Positions 54,805 through 63,347 of a stretch of DNA of 64,000 nt are shown here, one piece after another; position 1 is the first letter of the stretch, and every line of letters starts with the position of its first letter. The notes beneath the pieces are model-generated. The model searched no databases. It was not told the origin of the DNA and was given only the letters and a program-made list of their open reading frames with translations. Made by a program: the position numbers and the translations under genes. Where the stretch lies: NCBI RefSeq assembly GCF_020621385.1, contig NZ_JAESVA010000016.1, forward strand, positions 1-64,000, written 5' to 3'. Origin of the DNA: Acidisoma cellulosilyticum (GTDB lineage Bacteria; Pseudomonadota; Alphaproteobacteria; Acetobacterales; Acetobacteraceae).

Positions 54805-55646
54805 CACCGCTCACTCGCCGCACGCCCGGCACCGTGCTGGGCCTTTATCTGGTCTATGCCGTCATCCTTCTCATTTTCTTGACGCCGGTTGTCTGGCTGC
54901 TGTCCCTATCGATCCGCACCGCGGCCGAAGTCTTCGTCTCAGAACTCAGAATAATCCCGCGCGCGCCGACCTTGCAGAACTTCATCTATGTTCTGCGCAA
55001 TCCGCAGTTTCTCGGTTATCTGTGGAATGGTCTTGTCCTGTCGGTGATCGGCGCAGCCGGCTCGGTTCTGGTGGGTGCGCCCGCGGCCTACGCTTTCTCG
55101 CGCTATAGATTTCGCTTCAAGAGCCAGCTGCTGCTCGCCGTGCTGGCGTTTCAGATGATCTCACCACTCGTCATCATGGTGCCGCTCTATCAATATATGC
55201 AGGCCATCGGCCTGACGGAGAGCACCTTTGGCGCGGCACTCGTCTATGTCGCGGTCGCGGCGCCGCTCGCTACCTGGATGCTGAAGGGCTTCTTCGACAG
55301 TATTCCTCTCGAGTTGGACGACGCCGCGATGATTGACGGCTGCACGCGCTTTGCCGGATTTATCCGTGTCATAGCGCCATTGGCCCTACCCGGCGTGATG
55401 GCGACTTTCATTCTTACGACGATCCTTGGCTGGTCGCAATTCGTGGTGCCGTTCATCCTGATGAGCCGGCCGAACATGCTGCCGATTGCCGTCGGGATCT
55501 TCAATTTCCTCGGCACCTACACGGGATCGGCCACGCAGCTGATCGCAGCCGCAAGCGTTTTGTCGCTTCTGCCGGCAATTGCCATTTTCCTTATCTTTCA
55601 ACGCTATATCGTGGGTGCCCTGACGGCGGGTGCCGTCAAGGAATGA
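54801..55646 (+). CDS. Sugar ABC transporter permease (MalG-like)
   Basis: 281 residues, six helices. EAA loop ELDDAAMIDGCTRFAGFIRVIAPLALPG and the early RTAAEVFVSELRIIPRAPTLQNF block mark the CUT1 MalG class. Start overlaps the previous stop. No ATPase gene follows or precedes in this operon, so energy must come from an ATPase encoded elsewhere, possibly the one at 21349. Confidence 0.9.
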   Translation: MTPLTRRTPGTVLGLYLVYAVILLIFLTPVVWLLSLSIRTAAEVFVSELRIIPRAPTLQNFIYVLRNPQFLGYLWNGLVLSVIGAAGSVLVGAPAAYAFSRYRFRFKSQLLLAVLAFQMISPLVIMVPLYQYMQAIGLTESTFGAALVYVAVAAPLATWMLKGFFDSIPLELDDAAMIDGCTRFAGFIRVIAPLALPGVMATFILTTILGWSQFVVPFILMSRPNMLPIAVGIFNFLGTYTGSATQLIAAASVLSLLPAIAIFLIFQRYIVGALTAGAVKE

Positions 55647-55680
55647 CCAGACGCCTCAAGCGCACTCGGAGAGCACAGAT

Positions 55681-56535
55681 ATGAAGATCGGCTTCTACAC
55701 ATCCACATTTGGGGATCAACCGATCGAGGCGGTGCTGGATTTTGCCGTCGAAGCCGGTTTCGACGCTATCGAGATTGATATCGGACGGCATGTCGGGAAG
55801 CCGGAGCGTGTCAGGGACGTGGCCGAGCTTGCGCGCGCGCGGGGCCTTTCTATTTCGTCCTTCGTTTTGTTTGGCGGCCAACTGCGCAGCGACACGGCGG
55901 AACAGACGGCGTTCCGCAATCTCACGCGGGATTTCGCGACTGCGCTCGGTGAGGCGCGTGTGCCGGTTTTCGTGCTCTTCGGTGGCGTCGATGCAAGCCG
56001 ATCGGACGACGCGAATTATGAGAGCCTGGCTGAGCAAGGCGCGCGCCTGCTGGCAGCGACCAAGGACAGCAGCCTGCAATTCGCGATCGAGAATTGGCCC
56101 GGCCCGGAGAACCGCTTCGTCGCGGTCACGCCGGACGGCTGGCACAAACTGTTCGATCTTTTGCAGGATGAGCGCTTCGGCCTCGAGTTTGATCCTTCCC
56201 ATCTCGTGCGGCTCGGCATCGATCCGTTGCGGGCGTTGGATGCCGTGCATCACCGCGTGAAAATCCTGCACGCCAAGGACGCGGCGATCGACGCCGAGCT
56301 GTTGCAGGCGGTGGGTTACGCTGGAGAGGGCTGGTGGCGCTACACGCTACCTGGCCGCGGTCTAGTGGACTGGGCTGGCTTCCTGAGAAAAGCGCAGGGC
56401 TACGGGTTCGACGGCACGCTCTCCATTGAGCATGAGGACGAGATATTCGGCTGGCCGGCGGGTGACCTTGGCAAGCGCAAGGACGGGGAGCGGGAGTCGC
56501 TTCGCTACTTGAGGGAAGTTTTACAAGATCTTTGA
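55681..56535 (+). CDS. Sugar phosphate isomerase/epimerase-like TIM barrel
   Basis: 284 residues from ATG 55681, with GGAGAG ten bases upstream. AP-endonuclease-2-type TIM barrel (xylose-isomerase-like): MKIGFYTSTFGDQP, GFDAIEIDIGRH, FAIENWPGPENRF, GLEFDPSHLVRLGID, VKILHAKDAA and LSIEHEDE supply the metal-binding Glu, Asp and His residues. It is likely an isomerase, epimerase or dehydratase of a sugar or keto-inositol in this operon, acting with the Gfo/Idh enzyme. Confidence 0.9.
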   Translation: MKIGFYTSTFGDQPIEAVLDFAVEAGFDAIEIDIGRHVGKPERVRDVAELARARGLSISSFVLFGGQLRSDTAEQTAFRNLTRDFATALGEARVPVFVLFGGVDASRSDDANYESLAEQGARLLAATKDSSLQFAIENWPGPENRFVAVTPDGWHKLFDLLQDERFGLEFDPSHLVRLGIDPLRALDAVHHRVKILHAKDAAIDAELLQAVGYAGEGWWRYTLPGRGLVDWAGFLRKAQGYGFDGTLSIEHEDEIFGWPAGDLGKRKDGERESLRYLREVLQDL

Positions 56536-57447
56536 AGAAAAACGCTGAATCACAGCGATAGCGCTGAACCGCCATTGCACTTCGCCTACAGCTCCGACCC
56601 GCGCGCCGTTGCGGCAACCGGTCTTGCATTCCCCTGCGGTCGAGCGAAGCCGGTCGTCGGGGGCTTTCGTTTGAGTGGCCGGTGGCCATTTGCCAGCGGC
56701 GTCGATGCGGCAACTTGGATGATTGTCGGGGCACAGATCGAGGGCACGCCGGACCGATTGATGCTGTTGGTGCCGAAGGACGACTACCAAAGCCTGGATA
56801 ATTGGCGTGGCTTCGGATTGGCAGGGAGCGGCAGCCACGATGTCAAAATGCAGGAAGTCTTTGTTCCGGAGCATCGCACTGTGCGGCCTGAACAACTGGC
56901 TTCAGGGCGCGACGCTCCTGGGACACTCGTCCATGACAGCCCTGTCTATAGGCTTCCCGCGTATTCCGGGTTTGGTTTTGCGCTGGCTGCCGTTCCTCTC
57001 GGAGCAGCGCGGGCAGCCTTGGATCAATTCATTGCAGGTGCCCGTTTGCGGGCGACCACCTTCAGTGCCAGTCGTGTGGCGGAGCTGGCACCCGTGCAGT
57101 TACGTGTGGCCGAGGCATCGGCCAACATCTCCTTTGCCGAAATTGCCTATTGGACACATCTGCGCGAATTGGTGGCATTGACGAACAGCGGTGAAGAGGT
57201 CGGGCAGGATGCGAAGCTTCGCTGGAAACGCGATGTCGCTTTCGCGGTTGGCTTGAGCAAGCGCTGTCTTGAGACGCTTTTGACTGCGGGCGGCGGCGGG
57301 GCATTATCCACCAACAACCCGCTGCAGCGCTATTTTCGCGATGTTTTCGCGGCCGCGTCGCACATCGCCTTGACCTGGGACGTGCAGGCTTCGCTCTATG
57401 GGCGTCACGCCTTGACGATACCACTCGGCGATGACTTGCTCATTTAG
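56536..57447 (+). pseudogene. N-terminally truncated acyl-CoA dehydrogenase-like flavoprotein
   Basis: About 300 codons of the middle and C-terminal part of an acyl-CoA-dehydrogenase-fold enzyme of the HpaH/HsaA monooxygenase type: GGFRLSGRWPFASGVDAATWMIVG, RGFGLAGSGSHDVKMQEVFVPEH, and the helical C-domain with GGGGALSTNNPLQRYFRDVFAAASHIALTWD. The first about 110 residues are absent; the frame follows directly from the stop of the TIM-barrel gene with only a weak TTG (56575) as a start. Partner genes are also absent. Probably a fragment brought in by rearrangement. Confidence 0.8.
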
Positions 57448-57523
57448 GGCCTGATCGTCAGCGCGTCTCGTGCGTAAGGCGACGCACCCCGGACAAACCC
57501 ACATTCAAGAACAAGAGGTAAGA

Positions 57524-58438
57524 ATGTCCTACTCGATCGAATGCGTATTGGAATGCTCGAACCATCTCGGCGAAAGTCCCATCTGGGATGTCGAGGAAGG
57601 ACGGCTCTACTGGGTCGATGGCACCGGCCGGCGCGTCGGCAAGCCTGCCATCTGGCGCTACGATCCGCGCAGCGGCAAGGTCCAAAATTGGGAACTTAAC
57701 CGTGACGTCGGCGCCATGGTGCTGGGGCAAGACGGGCGTGCCGTCTTGGCGCTCGACGATGGCTTTTATTTCTTCGACTTCGAATCCGGCCAGATCGAAC
57801 CGATCGGCCTGGTCGATGAAGATCAGCCGCGCACGCGCCTCAACGATGGCAAGTGCGATCGACAGGGTCGTTTCTTTGCCGGCGGCATGGATGACAAGGA
57901 GGAACTGAAGATTTGCGGCCTATGGCGGCTTGATGCCGACCTGTCGATCACCAAGGTCGATGGTGGAATTATTTGCTCCAACGGGCCCTGCTGGAGCCCG
58001 GATGACAAGACATTCTACTTCGCCGATACCTTCCAGGAAGAGATTTGGGCCTATGACTACGATATCGCCACTGGCCTACCCTCGGGTAGACGCCTTTTTG
58101 CGAGCACCCGCGACGATCTCGGCGTCGCAGATGGATCGACGGTCGATGCGGAAGGTTATCTTTGGAATGCCCAGTTGATATCCGGGGACCTCGTTCGCTA
58201 TGCGCCGGATGGCAGCGTCGAGCGGCGTATCTCCATGCCGGTGAAGAATATCACCAGTGTCAATTTCGGCGGTCCCAATCTCGATGAGATCTATGTGACC
58301 TCGATGGCTCGGGTCAAGCATCCGGCCGTTCATGACCTCTTCGCGGTCGAGGCCAAACCGCAATTCGGCGCGGGCAATCTGTTCCGCATCAAAGGGCTTG
58401 GCATTCGTGGCTTGCCCGAGCCGCGCTTTGCGCTTTAG
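57524..58438 (+). CDS. SMP-30/gluconolactonase family protein
   Basis: 304 residues from ATG 57524 with AGAGGTAAG upstream. Six-bladed beta-propeller lactonase: CSNHLGESPIWDVEEGRLYWVD gives the Glu metal ligand, then RLNDGKCDRQGRFFAGGMDD (Asn/Asp) and DGGIICSNGPCWSPDDKTFYFADT and GVADGSTVDAEGYLW (Asp). It hydrolyses aldono- or other sugar lactones to the acid. This supplies the lactonase step missing in region C, and could serve the dehydrogenases of either region. Confidence 0.9.
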   Translation: MSYSIECVLECSNHLGESPIWDVEEGRLYWVDGTGRRVGKPAIWRYDPRSGKVQNWELNRDVGAMVLGQDGRAVLALDDGFYFFDFESGQIEPIGLVDEDQPRTRLNDGKCDRQGRFFAGGMDDKEELKICGLWRLDADLSITKVDGGIICSNGPCWSPDDKTFYFADTFQEEIWAYDYDIATGLPSGRRLFASTRDDLGVADGSTVDAEGYLWNAQLISGDLVRYAPDGSVERRISMPVKNITSVNFGGPNLDEIYVTSMARVKHPAVHDLFAVEAKPQFGAGNLFRIKGLGIRGLPEPRFAL

Positions 58439-58671
58439 AAGACCCGGTCAGCAATGCATATGTCGTGTTGCTGAAACTCGATCTCTCAGCAGCAATTGTT
58501 CCGTTCCTACGGGAAAGAAAAACTGGGAATTCAACGCCCGTGGGCCGATGCAGACCGCCTGGCCAGCATGAGCGATCTGCCGATCAAAGAGGCCCGAGCG
58601 GCTATTTCATTGGCCGCTCGGCCGGCGCCCAGACGATCATCCGGGTCCTTTCGAACTCGGTCTCTGTCGGA

Positions 58672-60897
58672 TCAGGCAGCCGACAGCCGTGCCTGAGCCG
58701 GCCGCACCTCAGCCGGCCGCACCTCTGCCAGCATGGAGGCCGCGAGCGCCGCGCGAGCAAGCTCGACCTCCATGCCGGTGACCCGCAGAGGGGCATAGGA
58801 CAGGCCATCCGTCAGCAGAGCGATATCCCGCGCTTCGGAACCCCAGGCCGGATGCAGTTCGGTGACGGAATGGCCATAGGCGAAGGACGTCCGATCACCG
58901 GTATCGAGATAGCTTTCGCAAGCCAGCCCTTCCGCGAGCAGCACGTCATGAGCGTCCAGCTCGACATGGAAATAAGTGACGCTGTCGGCCGTTGTTTGCG
59001 CTATGGTTTTGCCGTTGATGAGGTGCTTCACCGGGATCAGCACGTCTTCGGTATAGAGCGCGTGATCGGGCGATAAAAAGAGATCGCGCGTCGGAACGCC
59101 GAGGCCGAAAGCGCCGGCTTGGACGCGTACAGGATAGACGGCGGCGGGGCGTCCGTGATGCGCGCAATCGACGTTGCGAGAGCCGAGCCATTTGACCGGC
59201 CTGAGCACGCCGGAGACGGTGACGATGAGATCGCCGATGGCCAGATCCTCGACAGCGATATCGCCCCTGGCCGTGCGGATGCCGGTGCCGGACGCGAAAC
59301 AGGCGGGCGCGGTGAGATTGACCACATGCTGCGTCAGCGACTTGAGCGAACCGATGACATTGCCCGTTGAAGGGTCCAGTAGCTCGACGGTGAAGACTTC
59401 ATCGCGCGGTGCGGCGGCATCGGCCGAGAGCTCGATGGAAAAAGCTTCATCCGCACTGGTGGCGTTGGAACTGAAGGTGAGGGTGCCGGAAGTCGGGCCC
59501 GTGAAGTCTTTGAGCAGCGGGCCATCGGCGCCGGTGAGAATTTTCCATTCGACCGTGCCTGTCTTCGGGCTGGCACCGCTCAACGACTGCGCGTCATAGG
59601 TGAAGGTAGTGGGCTTCGACCCGGAGATATTCACGGTCGAGGCTTGGCCGGACAGGTCCGTATTGAGGTCGAAAATACGGCCGTTGATGGTGAGCTTGCC
59701 GCTTTCGGTTCCGCCGTCGTTCAGAATATCCTTGGTGGCGGTGCCGGCGGCGCCTGTCACGCCGGTATGGCCTTCATTGCCGGCACTACCGGCGAGGCCG
59801 TTGCTGCCGAAGGGATCTCCGGATCCGCCGGTCCCGCCTGCGCCACCCGTTCCGGGGTCGGCCCCAAGACCGCCTTTGCCGCCCGAACCGGCCGTCGCGC
59901 TGTCATTCGCCAATACAGCGGCGCCCACGACCGTGACCTTGCCGGTATTGAGGATGCCGCCGACGGCCGATCCTCCGGCACCGCCGTCGCCGCCATTGCC
60001 GCCCGATCCGCCATTGCCACCGTCGCCACCGTTGCCGCCGGCACTGGGGTTTACCGGTGGCTGCTTCGGCGCACCGATGCCGATACTGAAGCCGCCGCCG
60101 CCACCGGCACCTCCCGCGGCACCGGCACCGCCCTTACCCCCGGCCCCGCCGGCCCCACCGGTGGCCTTGCCGGTGACGATGCTGTCCTCGAGCGTCAGAT
60201 CGCCAGTGTTGATGATGCCCCCGACCGCTTCCGCGCCGTCGGTGCCGCTGCTGCCGGATCCGCCATCCCCGCCCGTGCCCCCGTTGGCGCCATTGCCGCC
60301 GTTCACAAATCCGCTCGGTGAGGCAAAACCGGTACCACCCGTGCCGCCGGCGCCGCCCTGGCCGCCAACAGCGCCCCCAGCACCGCCTGCACCCTTGCCG
60401 CCGCTGGCCGTGCCGGTGACCGTGGAGTTGATCAGGGTCAGCTTGCCATCGTTCTCAATGGCTGGCGTGCCGGCGAGCGCGGCAGCGCCATTGGCTGCAG
60501 TCGCATCACCACCGGGATCGCCGTCACCCCCCTTTGTACCCGGCTGCCCCGTTTGTGTGCCGGGTAACCCATCGGTTCCCACGCTGCCCTTGACCCCGGC
60601 CTGGGCATTCGCGGTCGCCGCCAGACCGGCGCTGGTGCTGACGACCCGCATATCGTTCATCGTCACGTTGCCGGTCAACTGGACGATGACTTCCCCATTG
60701 ATGGTGACGCTTGCGTTATTATGAGCGTGGTCGCCGTCGATGGTGACGGCCTGGTCGATCACCAGCGGCGAGGTCAGAGAGATGCTGGTGACGCCCGATG
60801 CAAAAGCAATCGTGTCGCCGGGGGCCGCTGCGGCGAGCGCGGCACGAAGCGAGCCTGTGCCACTGTCACCCGAGTTTGTGACGGTAATGACGCTCAT
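58672..60897 (-). CDS. Large Gly-rich repeat protein with Hint domain
   Basis: 741 residues. Residues 1-90 look like an N-terminal beta-helix start ([21 protein letters not shown], a CSLREA-like opening). Residues 100-420 are a low-complexity Gly-rich region built from GGxGG and GxGGxGG units, broken by non-repeat islands ([33 protein letters not shown]). A beta-rich linker follows, then from about Cys532 a Hint (Hedgehog/intein) domain ([41 protein letters not shown]). The C-terminus repeats [12 protein letters not shown]. No signal peptide is visible. Such proteins are exported and may be autoprocessed; role unknown, possibly adhesion. Confidence 0.82.
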   Translation of the reverse strand: MSVITVTNSGDSGTGSLRAALAAAAPGDTIAFASGVTSISLTSPLVIDQAVTIDGDHAHNNASVTINGEVIVQLTGNVTMNDMRVVSTSAGLAATANAQAGVKGSVGTDGLPGTQTGQPGTKGGDGDPGGDATAANGAAALAGTPAIENDGKLTLINSTVTGTASGGKGAGGAGGAVGGQGGAGGTGGTGFASPSGFVNGGNGANGGTGGDGGSGSSGTDGAEAVGGIINTGDLTLEDSIVTGKATGGAGGAGGKGGAGAAGGAGGGGGFSIGIGAPKQPPVNPSAGGNGGDGGNGGSGGNGGDGGAGGSAVGGILNTGKVTVVGAAVLANDSATAGSGGKGGLGADPGTGGAGGTGGSGDPFGSNGLAGSAGNEGHTGVTGAAGTATKDILNDGGTESGKLTINGRIFDLNTDLSGQASTVNISGSKPTTFTYDAQSLSGASPKTGTVEWKILTGADGPLLKDFTGPTSGTLTFSSNATSADEAFSIELSADAAAPRDEVFTVELLDPSTGNVIGSLKSLTQHVVNLTAPACFASGTGIRTARGDIAVEDLAIGDLIVTVSGVLRPVKWLGSRNVDCAHHGRPAAVYPVRVQAGAFGLGVPTRDLFLSPDHALYTEDVLIPVKHLINGKTIAQTTADSVTYFHVELDAHDVLLAEGLACESYLDTGDRTSFAYGHSVTELHPAWGSEARDIALLTDGLSYAPLRVTGMEVELARAALAASMLAEVRPAEVRPAQARLSAA

Positions 60898-61309
60898 AGC
60901 CGGTCCTCCGAGGATTTTTTAGACATCGCATCGCAACGCATGGCAATCGGCACAGGTCTTTTGCGTTCCGACGCGGCAGGAACGCGTTTCGCCCGCTGCT
61001 TCGATATCAGAACGAGAATGCCATCTCAAAGTCAAATATGAAGTTGATCTCGTGAAAGAAGGGGAGCGAAAAAAAGCTGGTCAGACTGGTGTGCGGTCGG
61101 GAAGATCTCTCTTTAGGCGACATGGAGGGCAGCCATGGAATGGGTGCTCTTCCGGCCCAAGCCGGGCAATTAAAAGATGCTACATCTCGGATGCGCAGCA
61201 ACCCAGGCGACCGCGATTCCGCGGATGCGTGAACCCGCAACCACTTCGGCCTGCACACCCCTGGGGACAACAAATTGACGTCGGTAAGGGCAGGGTAGAG
61301 GGATGGGCT
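60898..61309. other. Intergenic stretch, no gene seen
   Basis: Short frames only, none convincing. The upstream region of the Hint gene lies here; I do not see a clear promoter motif. Confidence 0.4.
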
Positions 61310-61640
61310 CTATCCCGCCACAGGCACGCCGCGCTGCTCGGGGATCAGCGTCAGCAGCGCGACGAGAATAAGGATATAGAGGATGCTCAGCACCGCGATC
61401 GCGGTGCCGGGTGCGCGCTGCGCCCCAATCCATGTCATGACCACGGGTGCTAAGCCGGAAGCGCCACGCCCCAGATTGAACAGCACGATTAGCGGCGAGC
61501 CCCGCGCTGCGTTCGAACAGCGCCGCTTCATGCGAGGTGCGGCGGATGATCGCGGAGAGCAGCGCCGGCAGCAGAACCTACGTCAGCAGCGCCGCCGCCG
61601 GTGCGCCGCATTGCGAAGCTACAAGCAGCTTTGACAATGC
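61310..61640 (-). pseudogene. C-terminal remnant of an MFS transporter
   Basis: The segments LLPALLSAIIRRTSHEAALFERSAG and then, in another frame, SPLIVLFNLGRGASGLAPVV with GTAIAVLSILYILILVALLTLIPEQRG, look like the last helices of a major-facilitator transporter. A frameshift and a missing 5' part show it is decayed. Confidence 0.6.
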
Positions 61641-61944
61641 CAAATATTCAGATCGAGAGCTTGTCAGTTCCGGCGCGGCGTGCGCCTTCGAGGCTTGCTT
61701 CGTTCATGCGCTCTCCATTCCACAGGGTTTGAAACTATCAGCCAGTGGACCGGGCCGCGAAGCAACCGCATTAGCTTGCGATCGTCGTCCTCCAGATAAA
61801 TCGTCCACTTGCCTCGCCATGGAAAATAGCCGCAGCGTACGATGGCTAGAGCACGTTCAGGCAGTCTTACCAAGGTGCGCGGTCCATATCGGAGGGCTGA
61901 GGCTATCGTTTTCCGTTCATTCGGTTTGATATAAAAGCGAAGCC
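61641..61944. other. Intergenic stretch, no gene seen
   Basis: About 300 bases with no gene or RNA that I can support. Confidence 0.35.
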
Positions 61945-62769
61945 ATGGATTACATCGTCAGCGCCTTCTACAAATTCTTTCCTCTGCCGGATTATGCCGG
62001 CCGTAGAACCGAACTGCTTCGGTTGCTCGAGTCCGAGGGCATTCGCGGCTCGATTATGTTGGCCGCTGAAGGGATCAACGGCACCGTATCCGGTGCCGAA
62101 AAGGCAATCGAACACTTGCACCGGGTGCTCGAAGCAATACCCGGCGCCAATCCCCTGTCGCGCAAGATTAGCCGGCACGAAGCCCAACCGTTCAGACGCG
62201 CCAAGGTGCGTCTGAAGAAGGAGCTGATCTCCCTGGGAGAAATCGCCGAGCCAGCAAGACGGGTCGGCCGCTATGTAAGCCCCGCCGAATGGAACGTCCT
62301 GATCGCCCGAGATGACGTCATCACGATCGACGCGCGCAATCATTACGAAACGCACGTCGGCAAGTTCGAGCATGCGGTCGATCCCGGAACCCGGAATTTT
62401 CGCCAGCTTCCCACCTTCAGCCGTCAGATGCTCGATCCGGTCCGCACGCCCCGCGTCGCCACCTATTGCACTGGCGGCATCCGCTGCGAAAAATACACCG
62501 CTTGGCTGCTCGACCAGGGGTTCGAGGAGGTCTACCATCTAGAAGGTGGCATCCTGAACTACATGGCGCAAATGCCGGAGAAGGAAAGCCTGTTCGAAGG
62601 CGCCTGCTATGTATTCGACGAGCGGGTCGCCGTGCGCTCCGGTCCGCACGGACTCGCCGCCGATCTTTCGATCACCGCCTGCACTGCCTGCGGCTCTGCA
62701 CTGACGGAGCGGGACCGCGCGCATCCCACTTACCGCGCCGGCTGTCATTGCGCGCATTGCGATGGTTAA
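61945..62769 (+). CDS. trhO: tRNA uridine hydroxylase TrhO (rhodanese-related)
   Basis: 274 residues. N-terminal acylphosphatase-like UPF0176 domain (VSAFYKFFPLPDY, GIRGSIMLAAEGINGTVSG), then a rhodanese domain with Cys175 in ATYCTGGIRCEKYTAWLL and Cys181 in the loop, and a C-terminal Cys-rich tail (TACTACGSAL, CHCAHC) that may bind zinc. TrhO proteins hydroxylate U34 of certain tRNAs using oxygen. This is a housekeeping-type gene, unlike its neighbours. It is alone here, with an MFS remnant before and a tRNA-like fragment after it. Confidence 0.92.
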   Translation: MDYIVSAFYKFFPLPDYAGRRTELLRLLESEGIRGSIMLAAEGINGTVSGAEKAIEHLHRVLEAIPGANPLSRKISRHEAQPFRRAKVRLKKELISLGEIAEPARRVGRYVSPAEWNVLIARDDVITIDARNHYETHVGKFEHAVDPGTRNFRQLPTFSRQMLDPVRTPRVATYCTGGIRCEKYTAWLLDQGFEEVYHLEGGILNYMAQMPEKESLFEGACYVFDERVAVRSGPHGLAADLSITACTACGSALTERDRAHPTYRAGCHCAHCDG

Positions 62770-62847
62770 CTCTCGCCGAACGCGTGAAGCGATGCCACCC
62801 ACCCAGCCATCCATTATAAGCGTCGCATCCTGCGGCCCAAGACCTGT

Positions 62848-62895
62848 ACGCGGATAGCTCTGTTGGTAGAGCAAGGGACTAAAAATCCGAAACTG
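62848..62895 (+). tRNA. tRNA-Phe-like 5' half (remnant)
   Basis: A D-arm (AGCTC...GGTAGAGC) and anticodon arm (AAGGGACTAAAAATCC) match tRNA-Phe, but the G of the GAA anticodon is A, the 3' side of the anticodon stem is mispaired and no T-arm follows. It is most likely a broken tRNA or tRNA-derived attachment relic. Confidence 0.4.
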
Positions 62896-63063
62896 ATGTT
62901 TCGCTCTATTCACGAATCCCGAGCCTGAGTCACTTTTTTAATTTAACATAAAAAATATTCTGCGATTTTGAATTGCTAGCGCCTGGTAGAAATGTCCCCA
63001 TCGCGCCGGATAAAAATGTCCTTCTTCCCCATGGCTTTGGTCCGGTTCGATTGGGGGTTGGCA

Positions 63064-63347
63064 TGGGTTTGGTGCTGATGAACGAGCGCGACCTGCATCG
63101 TGTTGGGGTTCTGGCTGAGATCCTGTCTGGCGATCGGACAGTCGCCTCTGGGGCAGCCTTGCTGGGGCTGACGGCACGGCATGTGCGACGACTTGTGGCG
63201 CGCTATGCGCAGTCTGGTGCGGTGGGCCTGGTGCATGGGCACCGCGGCCATCCATTCAATCGACGTCGGCCGATTGCCGAGCGTGACGGCGTTTTGGCGC
63301 TCGTGCAGGCGCATTACGGCGGCTATGGGCCCACATTGGCCTTTGAG
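63064..63347 (+). pseudogene. ISNCY-type transposase, 3' end lost
   Basis: About 95 codons from ATG 63064 (MGLVLMNERDLHRVGVLAEI) give the N-terminal HTH of ISNCY-family transposases (SGDRTVASGAALLGLTARHVRRLVARYAQSGAVGLVHG, then PFNRRRP and HYGGYGPTLAFE). The IS6 end at 63348 cuts the gene inside GYGPTLAFE; the catalytic part is missing. Confidence 0.85.

Noticed and set aside
58672-59310. Intein in the Hint protein
   Set aside because: There is no C-terminal His-Asn plus extein-nucleophile arrangement and the domain is C-terminal, as in non-splicing bacterial Hint proteins.
59600-60724. 374-codon Pro/Ala-rich frame on the plus strand
   Set aside because: Complement of the Gly-rich repeats of the Hint protein (GGC/GCC codons read as Pro/Ala); no independent start signals.
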